From assembly GCF_900625095.1 (NCBI RefSeq), contig NZ_LR130760.1, positions 2,800,903 through 2,864,902 of the forward strand: a stretch of DNA of 64,000 nucleotides, in the 5' to 3' direction. The first letter of the stretch is position 1; each line of letters begins with the position of its first letter. Both the position numbers and the translations under genes were made by a program. This stretch comes from Acinetobacter ihumii. GTDB taxonomy: Bacteria > Pseudomonadota > Gammaproteobacteria > Pseudomonadales > Moraxellaceae. Positions 8,579 to 17,748 of the stretch are shown here, in pieces. Below the pieces are notes generated by a model. The model did no database searches, was not told where the DNA came from, and saw nothing but the letters and a program-made list of their open reading frames with translations.

Positions 8579-9610
8579 ATGGCACATCAAATCGAACAAA
8601 TCGCCTATGTTGGCGAAACCCCTTGGCATGGTCTCGGTAATCAGCTGAGTCCGAATCAACCACTCGAAGTTTGGGCACAGCAAGCTGGAATGGATTGGCG
8701 GATTGAATCCTCGAATGTCAGCTATATGGCACAGAATGAACGTGGCCAAAGCATCATCATGCCTTTTGAAGAGCAGCGAGTGTTGTATCGCTCAGATACC
8801 CATGCACCTTTATCTGTAGTCAGTCAGCGTTATCAGGAAGTTCAGCCTAAAGAGATTCTGGAGTTCTACCGAGATCTGACAGAGCAATCTGGCTTTGAGT
8901 TAGAAGCCGCAGGGGTTTTGAAAGGTGGGAAGAAGTTCTGGGCTTTGGCACGTACCGGGCAAAGTACCGCTTTAAAGTCTAAGGATGTCAGTAATGGTTA
9001 TATCCTGCTGGCTACTGCGTGTGATGGCACTTTGGCAACGACAGCACAGTTCACCAGTATCCGAGTGGTCTGTAACAACACGTTAGCCATTGCTCTACGC
9101 GGACAAAGCAGTAGTGCAGGTGTAGTGAAGGTTCCACATAGCACCAAGTTTGATGCAGAGAAAGTGAAACAGCAATTGGGTATTTCAGTGCGTGCATGGG
9201 ATGAGCACATGTATGAGATGAAACAGCTCACACAGCGTAAGGTGAGTCAGCAGGAAGCCAAAGCTTATTTTGATGCCGTATTCAACAACAGCACCATGTC
9301 AATTTCCGATCCTGAAGAAAACATTATTCAGTTCTATCGTAATGTCGCGCAGCAAGTTCAGGAGAAAAAGCCTGAACCCAATGGTCGCGCCATGAATAAA
9401 GCTTTAGAGATGTTTAATGGGCAAGGACGCGGTGCTGATCTGTCATCAGCTAAAGATACGGCTTATGGCTTACTGTGTTCGATTACGGAATTTGTGGATC
9501 ATGAACGACGTGCCATGAGTACAGATCACCGTCTTGATTCAGCTTGGTTTGGTGCAGGTGCGGGGGTGAAACAACGAGGATTGGAGCAAGCGCTTGCTTT
9601 GATCGCGTGA
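8579..9610 (+). CDS. DUF932 (phage/plasmid-like TIGR03299) protein
   Basis: The 343-residue protein matches the DUF932 family of phages, plasmids and integrative elements. It opens with AHQIEQIAYVGETPWHGLGN, typical of the family, and contains TSIRVVCNNTLAIAL in the middle and an aromatic C-terminal SAWFGAGAGVKQRGLEQALAL. The biochemical role is not established. Members co-occur with YqaJ nucleases and Gp3-like proteins, as here, suggesting work in recombination or single-strand DNA handling. AGGAG lies nine bases before the ATG. A strong terminator follows, so the YqaJ gene is probably transcribed separately. Confidence 0.9.
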   Translation: MAHQIEQIAYVGETPWHGLGNQLSPNQPLEVWAQQAGMDWRIESSNVSYMAQNERGQSIIMPFEEQRVLYRSDTHAPLSVVSQRYQEVQPKEILEFYRDLTEQSGFELEAAGVLKGGKKFWALARTGQSTALKSKDVSNGYILLATACDGTLATTAQFTSIRVVCNNTLAIALRGQSSSAGVVKVPHSTKFDAEKVKQQLGISVRAWDEHMYEMKQLTQRKVSQQEAKAYFDAVFNNSTMSISDPEENIIQFYRNVAQQVQEKKPEPNGRAMNKALEMFNGQGRGADLSSAKDTAYGLLCSITEFVDHERRAMSTDHRLDSAWFGAGAGVKQRGLEQALALIA

Positions 9611-9708
9611 AATTAACTAACTCACTTATGTTGAAATCAAGTCACCCCAAACAAATGCTCATCAGAGCACTCATGTAACCCCTCTCAATTAAAACAGCAA
9701 ACAAATCG

Positions 9709-9742
9709 CCATACCCGACCTTGTGTCGGGTATGGCTTTTTT
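9709..9742 (+). terminator. strong intrinsic terminator after the DUF932 gene
   Basis: CCATACCCGAC (9709-9719) pairs perfectly with GTCGGGTATGG (9725-9735) over a five-base loop. The sequence CTTTTTT follows. Confidence 0.9.
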
Positions 9743-9785
9743 ATGCATTTCTTTTACAGAGATCAGAATTTATAAGGATAATTCC

Positions 9786-10844
9786 ATGAATCAAATTGTA
9801 TCTATTTCCCATCAGCCTACGACGGTAGGATCAAAGATTGTAGTTAATCCAACCATCACCACCAAACGCTCAACAGCAGCCAAGCGATTGGTCAATACCA
9901 AAGGGATGGAATATCAGGATTGGCTCGAAGTTCGTAAGCAAGGCGTTGGCAGCAGTGATGCCGCGACTGCCTGTGGTCTCAATCCCTACATGTCGATGTT
10001 GGAGCTCTGGTTAATCAAAACCGGACGACAGGCTCAATCCATAGAAGATGAAAGCTCAGGTGTAGCACCGCTGTATTGGGGCAAGCAGCTGGAACCTTTG
10101 GTGGCAGAGTTCTATAGCATGCACACCCATAGCAAGGTGCGACGGATCAATGCGGTACTTCAGCATCCTGATCCCGATAAACACTTTATGTTAGCCAATC
10201 TGGATTACAGCGTGGTCGGCAGTGATGAAGTCCAAATTTTGGAATGTAAAACAGCAGGTGAGCATGGAGCAAAATTGTGGCGTGATGGTGTGCCTTTATA
10301 CGTGCTGTGTCAGGTACAACATCAACTGGCGGTGACTGGTAAGCAGGCAGCACATGTTTGTGTCTTGATCTGTGGACATGAAACCAAGATCTTCAAAGTG
10401 ACACGGTCTGAATCAGTGATTGAGCATATTGTTAAAGCAGAACGTTATTTCTGGGAGTGTGTAGAAAAGGATACTCCGCCATCAGTCGATGCCAGTGAAT
10501 CCGCAGCTAAAGCGATTCAACAACTTTATCCAGCGCATGTACCTTTAACGGTAGAGGATCTTTCGCAAAATGAAAATGCCAATTTGATGTTCGATCAGCT
10601 CATCAAAATGAAAGAAGAGATTCAGCATCAGCAGGAACGCTTTGACCAGCTTAAACATGAAATCCAGATGATGATGCAAGACAAGGAAAGGGCAGTCTTT
10701 GCTCATGGCTCAGTAGTCTGGAAGAAAGCCAAGGACTCCATCAGTCTCAACACCAAGGCATTGCTTCAGCACCAACCCGAACTCATCGAGCTTTATCCAA
10801 TTGAAAAGCAAGGCAGTCGTCGATTTAACATCTATAACGACTAA
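9786..10844 (+). CDS. YqaJ-family viral-recombinase-type exonuclease
   Basis: This is a lambda-exonuclease-fold nuclease of the YqaJ family, which resects double-stranded DNA ends for phage-type recombination. An early motif, WLEVRKQGVGSSDAATACGL, is followed by the helix YWGKQLEPLVAEFY. The catalytic site is an acidic residue in MLANLDYSVVG and the ECK triad residues in ILECKTAGEHG. Q-x-Q-H-Q-L (VQHQLAVTG) follows. The C-terminal third contains a coiled-coil-like stretch (QHQQERFDQLKHEIQMMM). The start at ATG 9786 follows AAGGATAATTCC. An upstream in-frame ATG at 9723 falls inside the preceding terminator. The gene forms a recombination cassette with its neighbours. Confidence 0.9.
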   Translation: MNQIVSISHQPTTVGSKIVVNPTITTKRSTAAKRLVNTKGMEYQDWLEVRKQGVGSSDAATACGLNPYMSMLELWLIKTGRQAQSIEDESSGVAPLYWGKQLEPLVAEFYSMHTHSKVRRINAVLQHPDPDKHFMLANLDYSVVGSDEVQILECKTAGEHGAKLWRDGVPLYVLCQVQHQLAVTGKQAAHVCVLICGHETKIFKVTRSESVIEHIVKAERYFWECVEKDTPPSVDASESAAKAIQQLYPAHVPLTVEDLSQNENANLMFDQLIKMKEEIQHQQERFDQLKHEIQMMMQDKERAVFAHGSVVWKKAKDSISLNTKALLQHQPELIELYPIEKQGSRRFNIYND

Positions 10845-10890
10845 GCCCTATCTACAGCACCAAATCAAAAAATCACAAAAATCGCTCCCC

Positions 10891-10914
10891 GCTCTCTACC
10901 CTTCGGTAGAGAGC
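10891..10914. other. 10-bp perfect stem-loop between YqaJ and Gp3-like genes
   Basis: GCTCTCTACC (10891-10900) pairs with GGTAGAGAGC (10905-10914) around a CTTC loop. No T-run follows on the plus strand. It lies in the 195-base gap between two same-strand genes and may act in processing or attenuation. Confidence 0.5.
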
Positions 10915-11039
10915 AAATCGGTCGCGATCTCTGTAGCACTTTATCTGGCTCTACATTCTTTGGGTCACTTATTTGGTCCTTGTTCCGACCTACATACATA
11001 GACCCAAATTTGTAAGGTAATACATTAAGGAATATCAAC

Positions 11040-11975
11040 ATGATTAAAGGTTTAGCAATTACTCCACCAATTCTGGGGCGTATCAGTATCGGTCGTATGA
11101 TCGAAAAGAATGGCAAGCGATTGCCTGAAAAAGATGACCAGTTCACCATTACTTCCCAGATTCAAAGCAAAGAAGGCTGGGTGAAGCATCCACTGGATGA
11201 TCAGCTTCGAGCGAATACTCCCAATCAAAAGCTACGCTCAATCCCCGTCAGAATGATCTTTAATGATCCTGACTTAAACCTACGTGCTGAATACACTTTG
11301 TTTGATCGCCAGACTGGAAGACCTGTTTGCATGGGCAATGGTGAAACCTGTCAACGCTTAACCAATCAAGGCGTGGAGCAACATCCATGTCCATCCCCTG
11401 ATTTATGCGCTTTGGCTCAAGGAGGGAACTGCAAGCCCTATGGTCGTTTGCATGTGAACCTGGATGAATCGGATGAGTTTGGCACCTTCATCTTTAGAAC
11501 TACAGGCTTTAACAGTATTCGAACTTTGGCCGCACGGCTGAGTTATTACCATGCTGCATCAAATGGTTTGTTGTCATGCCTCCCATTGCAGCTGATATTG
11601 CGGGGCAAGAGTACGACACAGAGTTATCGTCAGCCCGTGTATTACGTGGATCTAACGTTAAGGGAGGGGATTAGCTTGAATGAAGCCATTATTCAGGCGA
11701 AGCAAATTGATGAGCAGAGTAAGCAGGCTGGGTTTTATCAGGAGGCTTTAGACTTTACTGCAAGGAAGGGTTTTGCGAATGGAAGGATGGAGGTCGATAT
11801 AGAGGAAGGCTTGGAGGTAGTTAAGGAGTTTGATATAGATGAACTTATTGAATCTGAACCCCTGCAAACTAGAACCAAAAAGGAATCTAAATCAGGGCCT
11901 AAGTTCCATCAGGGAGAGGGTGTTGTACAAGAGATTCAGAAAAGCTTGCAGCAGAATGTACGGGTTGTAAATTAA
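11040..11975 (+). CDS. Gp3-like / hydrolase-or-metal-binding family protein of mobile elements
   Basis: The 311-residue protein resembles a family often annotated as hydrolase or metal-binding protein, or as phage Gp3-like recombination directionality factor. It travels with DUF932 and YqaJ genes on plasmids and islands. A cysteine cluster at C97, C104, C117, C123 and C131 could bind zinc. The start follows AAGGAATATCAAC. Residues about 245 to the end, from LDFTARKGFAN through EEGLE to the final VVN, have a divergent second copy at 24898-25104, 13 kb downstream. That relation marks the edges of the inserted uppP-kdp block. The family assignment is good. The molecular role is unproven. Confidence 0.8.
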   Translation: MIKGLAITPPILGRISIGRMIEKNGKRLPEKDDQFTITSQIQSKEGWVKHPLDDQLRANTPNQKLRSIPVRMIFNDPDLNLRAEYTLFDRQTGRPVCMGNGETCQRLTNQGVEQHPCPSPDLCALAQGGNCKPYGRLHVNLDESDEFGTFIFRTTGFNSIRTLAARLSYYHAASNGLLSCLPLQLILRGKSTTQSYRQPVYYVDLTLREGISLNEAIIQAKQIDEQSKQAGFYQEALDFTARKGFANGRMEVDIEEGLEVVKEFDIDELIESEPLQTRTKKESKSGPKFHQGEGVVQEIQKSLQQNVRVVN

Positions 11976-11981
11976 AAAAAC

Positions 11982-12012
11982 TTAAAGAGAACAGCGAGTT
12001 CTCTTTAATTTA
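11982..12012. terminator. bidirectional terminator between the Gp3-like gene and uppP
   Basis: TTAAAGAGAAC (11982-11992) pairs with GTTCTCTTTAA (11998-12008) around AGCGA. It sits between the plus-strand Gp3-like gene and the minus-strand uppP and has A/T runs on both sides. Confidence 0.8.
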
Positions 12013-12030
12013 TTTATTTTTTTGCTTGTA

Positions 12031-12828
12031 TTAAAAAATAAATAAGATGATTGAACCTAATACCAAACGATACCAAGCAAAAACTTTTAAAGTATGTTTT
12101 TCTACAAATTTAACCATGGCTTTTACCACAAGCAAAGCTGCGATGAATGCGGTTACAAAGCCTACGGAAATATTCAATAAATTTTCTGAAGTTAAAACAT
12201 CAACGTTGCGAAATATGTCATAAGTAGCGGCACCAAGCATTGTTGGTATGGCAAGGAAAAAAGAAAATTCAGTAGCTGCTTTACGTGATAAACCCGCCAA
12301 CATCCCCCCAATAATGGTTGCACCAGACCGTGAAGTCCCCGGAATCATCGCAAGACATTGAACCAAACCAATAACAATGGCCTGTTTGAATCCAATATTG
12401 GTTGCCTCAATGGTTTGGACTTTAAAATTTTTAGCTTCTACAGCAAAAATTAACAGTGCACCAATAATCAGTGCAGATGCCACAACCGAAGGACTGAATA
12501 AAACTTGTTTAATAAAATCAACAGCTATAACTCCGATCACTACTGCAGGAATAAATGAAATGAAGACATTTATCGCAAAACGTCTCGCATGGTAATCACC
12601 TGATATAAAACCATGTAGTAGATTAATAATTTTTTTACGGTAGAGCCAACAAACGGCTAAGATTGTGCCCAGTTGAATGACAACTTCAAAGACACAGCCT
12701 GAGCCTGAATGAAAATCAATTAAATGGCCAAATAAAATTAAATGACCAGTACTGGAAATGGGTAAAAACTCCGTTAAACCTTCTATAAAACCTAAAAATA
12801 AGGCTTTAAGTACTGAAATTATATCCAT
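12031..12828 (-). CDS. uppP: undecaprenyl-diphosphatase UppP/BacA
   Basis: An integral membrane phosphatase that recycles undecaprenyl pyrophosphate, the lipid carrier for peptidoglycan and surface polysaccharides. Extra copies raise bacitracin tolerance in bacteria. The 265-residue length fits. Family motifs are present: [18 protein letters not shown] (about 13-30, with E16 and E20) and PGTSRSGAT (163-171, with the catalytic-site Arg167). Several hydrophobic helices follow in the usual pattern. It lies at the left edge of the kdp block in the island, facing away from kdpA. It may be an accessory paralogue of a core copy elsewhere, which cannot be checked in this window. Confidence 0.95.
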   Translation of the reverse strand: MDIISVLKALFLGFIEGLTEFLPISSTGHLILFGHLIDFHSGSGCVFEVVIQLGTILAVCWLYRKKIINLLHGFISGDYHARRFAINVFISFIPAVVIGVIAVDFIKQVLFSPSVVASALIIGALLIFAVEAKNFKVQTIEATNIGFKQAIVIGLVQCLAMIPGTSRSGATIIGGMLAGLSRKAATEFSFFLAIPTMLGAATYDIFRNVDVLTSENLLNISVGFVTAFIAALLVVKAMVKFVEKHTLKVFAWYRLVLGSIILFIF

Positions 12829-13010
12829 AAATAAAGTGAGTCACAGAATAATAATAGCCATCACTTTTAAGATATTTTTCTGCATTTATAAGTGCATTGA
12901 GCTAAATTTTTACGCTTTCTTTACGCGGCATCCAAAGTTATGAATAGAGACTTTACGGTCTTATTTTTCATACTGGATTTTGGAATATCCCAATGCTTAG
13001 GATGAAAAAC
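12829..13010. promoter_or_regulatory. divergent promoter region between uppP and kdp
   Basis: The gap between uppP and the kdp genes spans 313 bases, of which this part carries no convincing gene. It must hold promoters for both divergent units. I see no clear KdpE-type repeat or riboswitch-like fold by eye. Confidence 0.4.
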
Positions 13011-13148
13011 ATGAGTGCGGTCATTCACGCGCATCAGCAGGTACAGCATCAAAAAAATTGCGTTGTACTAAATAATCAAAATAAACGTTATTTCAATATC
13101 TGCATGCAGATTTCAGCTCTGAAACATAGGAGTGAAATGCCATGTTAG
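13011..13148 (+). CDS. possible 45-codon leader ORF overlapping kdpA
   Basis: An ATG at 13011 preceded by AGGATG opens a 45-codon frame. It ends with a TAG at 13146-13148, overlapping the kdpA start by seven bases. The peptide is His/Gln-rich and not hydrophobic, so it is not KdpF, the small membrane subunit sometimes encoded here. The overlap would allow translational coupling to kdpA. It may equally be chance. Confidence 0.25.
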   Translation: MSAVIHAHQQVQHQKNCVVLNNQNKRYFNICMQISALKHRSEMPC

Positions 13149-14866
13149 AGTTTGCTTTGCTTTTAGCCATCGTCTTTGTTCTGGCTTATCCCTTGGGTAA
13201 ATACCTCGCAGCAATTATGCACAACCGCGATATGAAAATTGATCCTCTATTCAATTGGATTGAAAAGCCCATTTACGCGGTTTTAGGAATCAATCCCAAA
13301 CGGGGGATGAATGTCAAAACCTATTCATTCAATTTTGTCATGAGCTGTGCAGTGATCGGTTTGGTGACTTGGACTCTATTTATGGTTCAAGCCAGCCTGC
13401 CGTTGAACCCAAACCATGCACCGAATATGTCATGGGATTTGGCGCTGCATACCATGATTTCGTTTCTGACCAATACCAACCAGCAGCACTATTCAGGACA
13501 GGCGCAACTGTCTTATTTATCGCAAATGGTCGGCATTGTCGGCTTGCAGATCTTCACGCCGATGATGGGCCTGGCGATGGTGGTGGCTACAGTTCGAGCA
13601 CTGTTCTACAAACAATCCAATGCACTTTCTGAAACCGATCAACAGACCAGCTTTAAGCATAAAGTGCAACAAATTAATGTCGGCAACTATTGGGCCGATG
13701 TGATTCGTCCGACGTTCCGCTTTCTGATTCCTTTATGCATGGTTTGGTCATTATTGCTCACTAGCCAAGGCGTACCATCGACTTTTCAAGGCGGCCCAGA
13801 AGTTCAAGTCATCGACCAAAGCAGCGAATTAACAACGCAAAAAATACCTTTAGGCCCTGTTGCGCCCATGGTAGCAATTAAGCAATTGGGCAGTAATGGT
13901 GGTGGCTGGTATGGTCCGAACAGCAGTGTACCTTTGGAAAATCCGACACCATTGTCAAACTTTCTGGAAATGCTTGCGATTTTACTGATCCCTGTTTCGG
14001 TGATTTTTATGCTGGGCTTTTTCACCAAACGCGCCAAATTCGCAGGCTTGGTCTTTGCTTCAATGCTGCTGATGTCGATCATTTCTGCGACTAGCGCTAT
14101 CTGGTCAGAAAGCCTTTCATCGACTTCGACATTGCTTTCCGCCATGGAAGGTAAAGAAGTGCGTTTTGGCGAGGCATCATCTGCTTTGTGGTCAGCGGTC
14201 ACCACCCAAGTCAATAACGGCTCAGTGGATATGATGCATGATTCATCTGCACCGCTCACAGGTATGGTGCAATTGTCCAATATGCTGATCAATGCCATTT
14301 GGGGCGGGATTGGCTGTGGTTTACAGCAATTCATTATTTATCTGTTTTTAGCAGTCTTTATTGCAGGCTTAATGACCGGCCGCACCCCAGAATTGTTTGG
14401 CCGCAAAATTGAAGCCGGTGAAATCAAGCTGCTCGCTGTTGTGATTTTGATCCAACCCATCGTCATTCTTGGTTTAACCGCAATAACTGTATTTTTTCCT
14501 GAATTGACGGGCAACAGTAATCCGCAATACCACGGCATTTCTCAAGTGCTGTACGAATATGTGTCTGCATTTGCCAACAATGGCTCAGGCTTTGAAGGAC
14601 TATCAGACAATACCGTGTGGTGGAATGTCACATGCGGTATTGCTTTATTGCTCGGCCGTTTCCCGACATTAATTATTCCTTTAATCATCGCTACACGTTT
14701 AGCTGCTAAACGCCAAGCACCTGAAAGCAGCGGCAGTTTAAAAGTCGAAACGCCAACATTCGCACTGACTTTAATTGCCATTGTGGTGATGTTGACCTTA
14801 TTGCAATTTATGCCAGCCCTGGTCTTGGGGCCAATTGCTGATCATCTGTTATTGGTTCAAGGTTAA
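13142..14866 (+). CDS. kdpA: potassium-transporting ATPase potassium-binding subunit KdpA
   Basis: KdpA is the channel-like K+-selective subunit of the inner-membrane KdpFABC pump, used at micromolar external K+. It has 574 residues, about ten hydrophobic helices, and the repeated pore-loop signatures of the SKT superfamily (TNTNQQHYSG, GSNGGGWYGPNSS, NNGSGFEGL). The start MLEFALLLAIVFVLAYPLGKYL is standard. GGAG in the sequence ATAGGAGTGAAATGCC precedes the ATG. It is followed after 11 bases by kdpB. The base composition is higher in GC than the flanking island genes, which hints at a separate origin of the kdp block. Confidence 0.98.
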   Translation: MLEFALLLAIVFVLAYPLGKYLAAIMHNRDMKIDPLFNWIEKPIYAVLGINPKRGMNVKTYSFNFVMSCAVIGLVTWTLFMVQASLPLNPNHAPNMSWDLALHTMISFLTNTNQQHYSGQAQLSYLSQMVGIVGLQIFTPMMGLAMVVATVRALFYKQSNALSETDQQTSFKHKVQQINVGNYWADVIRPTFRFLIPLCMVWSLLLTSQGVPSTFQGGPEVQVIDQSSELTTQKIPLGPVAPMVAIKQLGSNGGGWYGPNSSVPLENPTPLSNFLEMLAILLIPVSVIFMLGFFTKRAKFAGLVFASMLLMSIISATSAIWSESLSSTSTLLSAMEGKEVRFGEASSALWSAVTTQVNNGSVDMMHDSSAPLTGMVQLSNMLINAIWGGIGCGLQQFIIYLFLAVFIAGLMTGRTPELFGRKIEAGEIKLLAVVILIQPIVILGLTAITVFFPELTGNSNPQYHGISQVLYEYVSAFANNGSGFEGLSDNTVWWNVTCGIALLLGRFPTLIIPLIIATRLAAKRQAPESSGSLKVETPTFALTLIAIVVMLTLLQFMPALVLGPIADHLLLVQG

Positions 14867-14877
14867 GGGGGAGTACA

Positions 14878-16920
14878 ATGAATCATTCAAAACACACTGT
14901 TCAAACACAGCAAAACACCATAGCTTCAACCTTATTTCAAGCTGAAGCATGGAAAAATGCTTTTATTAAACTGCTGCCGCAGCATGTGATTAAAAATCCG
15001 GTGATGGCCATCGTTTGGCTTGGGACGCTGATTACACTGGTTAGTACAATTCTAGGTCAATCTAGTTTGGTTTTTGGCTTATTGGTGACGTTGATTTTAT
15101 TTGTGACGGTTCTCTTTGCCAATTATGCCGAAGCGGTTGCTGAAGCCAAAGGCCGCGGACAGGCGTCATCCCTGCGTCAAGCGCGTCAGAATTTGACGGC
15201 GCGCCGGATCCATTCTAAAGATGATATGGATGGGGTGCAGATTTCAGCGGCTGAATTGAACATGCATGACTTGATTGAAGTGCGTGCAGGGGAATTGATT
15301 CCCGCAGATGGTGAAATAATTCAGGGCTTTGCTACGATCAATGAAGCTGCAGTAACAGGTGAATCTGCGCCGGTACTCCGTGAAGCGGGCACAGATAAAT
15401 CTGGGGTGATTGGCGGAACCAAAGTCTTAACCGACCGGATCATCGTGCAAGTGACCGCAGAGGCGGGAAATAGCTTTCTCGACCGAATGATTGCTTTAGT
15501 CGAAGGCTCAAACCGTCAAAAAACACCGAATGAAATTGCCTTAGGTATTTTACTGACCGTGATGACTGTGACTTTTATCATCGTCGTGGTCAGCCTGCCG
15601 TTGATTGGACATTTCCTGCATATTGAAATCAGCCCGATTTTATTGGTGGCGCTATTGGTCTGCTTGATTCCAACCACCATCGGCGGCTTATTGCCAGCTA
15701 TTGGAATTGCAGGGATGAACAGAGCGCTCAAAGCCAATGTGATTGCCAAATCAGGCAAGGCGGTTGAAGTTGCAGGCGATATAGATGTTTTACTACTCGA
15801 TAAAACCGGAACTATTACTTACGGTGACCGTCAGGCGACTGCTTTTTATCCCTTAACAGGAGTGACGGAGTCTGAACTTCGCCAAGCGGCGGTACTGACT
15901 TCTTTGGCCGATCCAACGCCAGAAGGTAAATCGGTGGTTGCTTTGGCCAAAGAGCAAGGTGAAAGAGTGGCCGAGCCTGAACAGGCTGAATTTATCGCTT
16001 TTAATGCGTCCACACGCATTTCAGGCCTTAACTTGGCGGATGGTCATCAAGTGCGTAAAGGCGCTATGGATGCCATTCTTAAATTCGCTTCGCAAAACCT
16101 TGAAAATCATGCCGAACTGAAAGCGCGCGTAGAACAAATAGCTTCAAAAGGGGCAACGCCGCTGGTCGTGGCTAAAGACCAGAATTTGTTGGGTGTCATT
16201 GAACTATCAGACGTGATTAAGCAAGGCATTAAAGAAAAATTTGCGCGCTTACGTGAAATGGGCATTAAAACTGTGATGGTGACCGGAGATAATCCGCTCA
16301 CAGCAGCGGCCATCGCAGCAGAGGCTGGTGTGGATGATTATATCGCTGAAGCGAAACCAGAAGATAAACTCACATGCATTCGAACCGAGCAAAACAAAGG
16401 ACATTTGGTAGCGATGGTCGGTGACGGTACTAATGATGCACCGGCGTTGGCCCAAGCAGATATTGGCTTAGCCATGAACTCGGGAACGCAAGCAGCCAAA
16501 GAAGCAGGCAATATGGTGGACTTAGATTCTGATCCAACCAAATTGCTATCTGTGGTTGAAATAGGCAAACAGCAGCTGATTACTCGCGGTGCATTAACCA
16601 CCTTTTCCTTGGCGAATGATGTATCAAAGTATTTTGCAATTTTGCCGGCATTATTCGTCGCGGCAATTCCGCAAATGCATGTGTTAAATGTCATGCAACT
16701 AGGCAGTTCTGAAAGTGCCATCCTGTCTGCGCTGATCTTTAATGCGATCATTATTCCTCTGCTGATTCCAATTGCACTGCGCGGTGTGAAATTCAAACCT
16801 TCGACATCTACCCAATTATTGCGCCGCAACATGCTGATTTATGGTGTGGGCGGGGTGCTGCTACCGTTTATTGCCATTAAAGCGATTGATCTGCTGATCA
16901 GTCCAATCTTGGCCCTATAA
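14878..16920 (+). CDS. kdpB: potassium-transporting P-type ATPase subunit KdpB
   Basis: This is the catalytic P-type ATPase subunit that couples ATP hydrolysis to K+ transfer through KdpA. It has 680 residues. The actuator motif TGES is at 160-163, the phosphorylation motif DKTGT starts at D308, and the nucleotide-binding and hinge motifs MVTGDNPLTA and GDGTNDAPALAQAD are present. Hydrophobic helices bracket these domains in the family order. GGGGGAG precedes the ATG. It lies in the kdpABC operon with an 11-base gap before it and 19 bases after it. Confidence 0.98.
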   Translation: MNHSKHTVQTQQNTIASTLFQAEAWKNAFIKLLPQHVIKNPVMAIVWLGTLITLVSTILGQSSLVFGLLVTLILFVTVLFANYAEAVAEAKGRGQASSLRQARQNLTARRIHSKDDMDGVQISAAELNMHDLIEVRAGELIPADGEIIQGFATINEAAVTGESAPVLREAGTDKSGVIGGTKVLTDRIIVQVTAEAGNSFLDRMIALVEGSNRQKTPNEIALGILLTVMTVTFIIVVVSLPLIGHFLHIEISPILLVALLVCLIPTTIGGLLPAIGIAGMNRALKANVIAKSGKAVEVAGDIDVLLLDKTGTITYGDRQATAFYPLTGVTESELRQAAVLTSLADPTPEGKSVVALAKEQGERVAEPEQAEFIAFNASTRISGLNLADGHQVRKGAMDAILKFASQNLENHAELKARVEQIASKGATPLVVAKDQNLLGVIELSDVIKQGIKEKFARLREMGIKTVMVTGDNPLTAAAIAAEAGVDDYIAEAKPEDKLTCIRTEQNKGHLVAMVGDGTNDAPALAQADIGLAMNSGTQAAKEAGNMVDLDSDPTKLLSVVEIGKQQLITRGALTTFSLANDVSKYFAILPALFVAAIPQMHVLNVMQLGSSESAILSALIFNAIIIPLLIPIALRGVKFKPSTSTQLLRRNMLIYGVGGVLLPFIAIKAIDLLISPILAL

Positions 16921-16939
16921 ATTTTTTGAGGATGACAAA

Positions 16940-17542
16940 GTGAATATGCAAAATCATCAATTGGCAGACTCATCATGGGGTGAGAAACTGCGCGCTTCGT
17001 TTGGAATGACCATCATTGCTCTAGGCTTATGCGGCTTTGTATATAGTGCTGCTGCAACCAGCTTAGGACAAATGCTCTTTCCAAAACAAGCCAACGGCAG
17101 CTTGATTGTCGAAAATAATCAAGTGATCGGTTCACGCTTAGTGGCACAGCCTTTTGCCCAAGTTCAATATTTCCATCCGCGTCCATCTGCCGCAAATTAT
17201 GATCCTATGGCGATGGCCGGAAGCAACATGGCGAGAACCAATCCTGAACTGCAGAAAGCCATAGAGGAACGGCTGAATCGAATCGCAGCGAAGGAACAGA
17301 TTGAAAAATCTAAAATTCCTGCGGATCTGGTCACCGCTTCAGGCAGTGGCATCGACCCTGAAATTAGCGTGCAATCAGCCATGATTCAAGTGAAGCGGAT
17401 TGCCCATGCACGGCATATGCCTGAACAGAATGTCGAAAAACTGATTCAGTCGCATACGGTTCAGCCGATTTTTGGGATTTTAGGGCAGGCACGTATCAAT
17501 GTGCTTGAATTGAATTTGGCTTTGGATCGGGGCGGGAAGTGA
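16940..17542 (+). CDS. kdpC: potassium-transporting ATPase subunit KdpC
   Basis: KdpC is the single-span subunit that stabilises the KdpAB complex and raises its ATP affinity. It has 200 residues. One N-terminal membrane helix (about 17-37, MTIIALGLCGFVYSAAATSL) is followed by a periplasmic domain with FHPRPSAANYDPMAMAGSN, the family signature. The start is read as GTG at 16940, seven bases after GAGGATG. An internal ATG at 16946 is the alternative. It ends the structural operon, and a 206-base gap with a stem-loop separates it from kdpD. Confidence 0.96.
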   Translation: MNMQNHQLADSSWGEKLRASFGMTIIALGLCGFVYSAAATSLGQMLFPKQANGSLIVENNQVIGSRLVAQPFAQVQYFHPRPSAANYDPMAMAGSNMARTNPELQKAIEERLNRIAAKEQIEKSKIPADLVTASGSGIDPEISVQSAMIQVKRIAHARHMPEQNVEKLIQSHTVQPIFGILGQARINVLELNLALDRGGK

Positions 17543-17614
17543 TATGAATGGCTTGAAGATTAAAATATAGTGATTGAACGCTATTAAATAATTTGAATTA
17601 AGTTACATACGATT

Positions 17615-17649
17615 GTTGGGCGAGGGGATGTTCTATACCTCCGCCCAAC
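17615..17649. other. stem-loop between kdpC and kdpD
   Basis: GTTGGGCG (17615-17622) pairs with CGCCCAAC (17642-17649), and AGG/CCT extends the stem past a bulge. There is no T-run. It could attenuate or process transcripts between structural and regulatory kdp genes. Confidence 0.5.
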
Positions 17650-17748
17650 GGTGGCATCCATATTGCCCAGCAATAGCCAAGCTGACTTTAGACGCATTTA
17701 AATGAATTTAAAAACATCTTTTTAAAGCAATAAATAAAGATTACTTCT

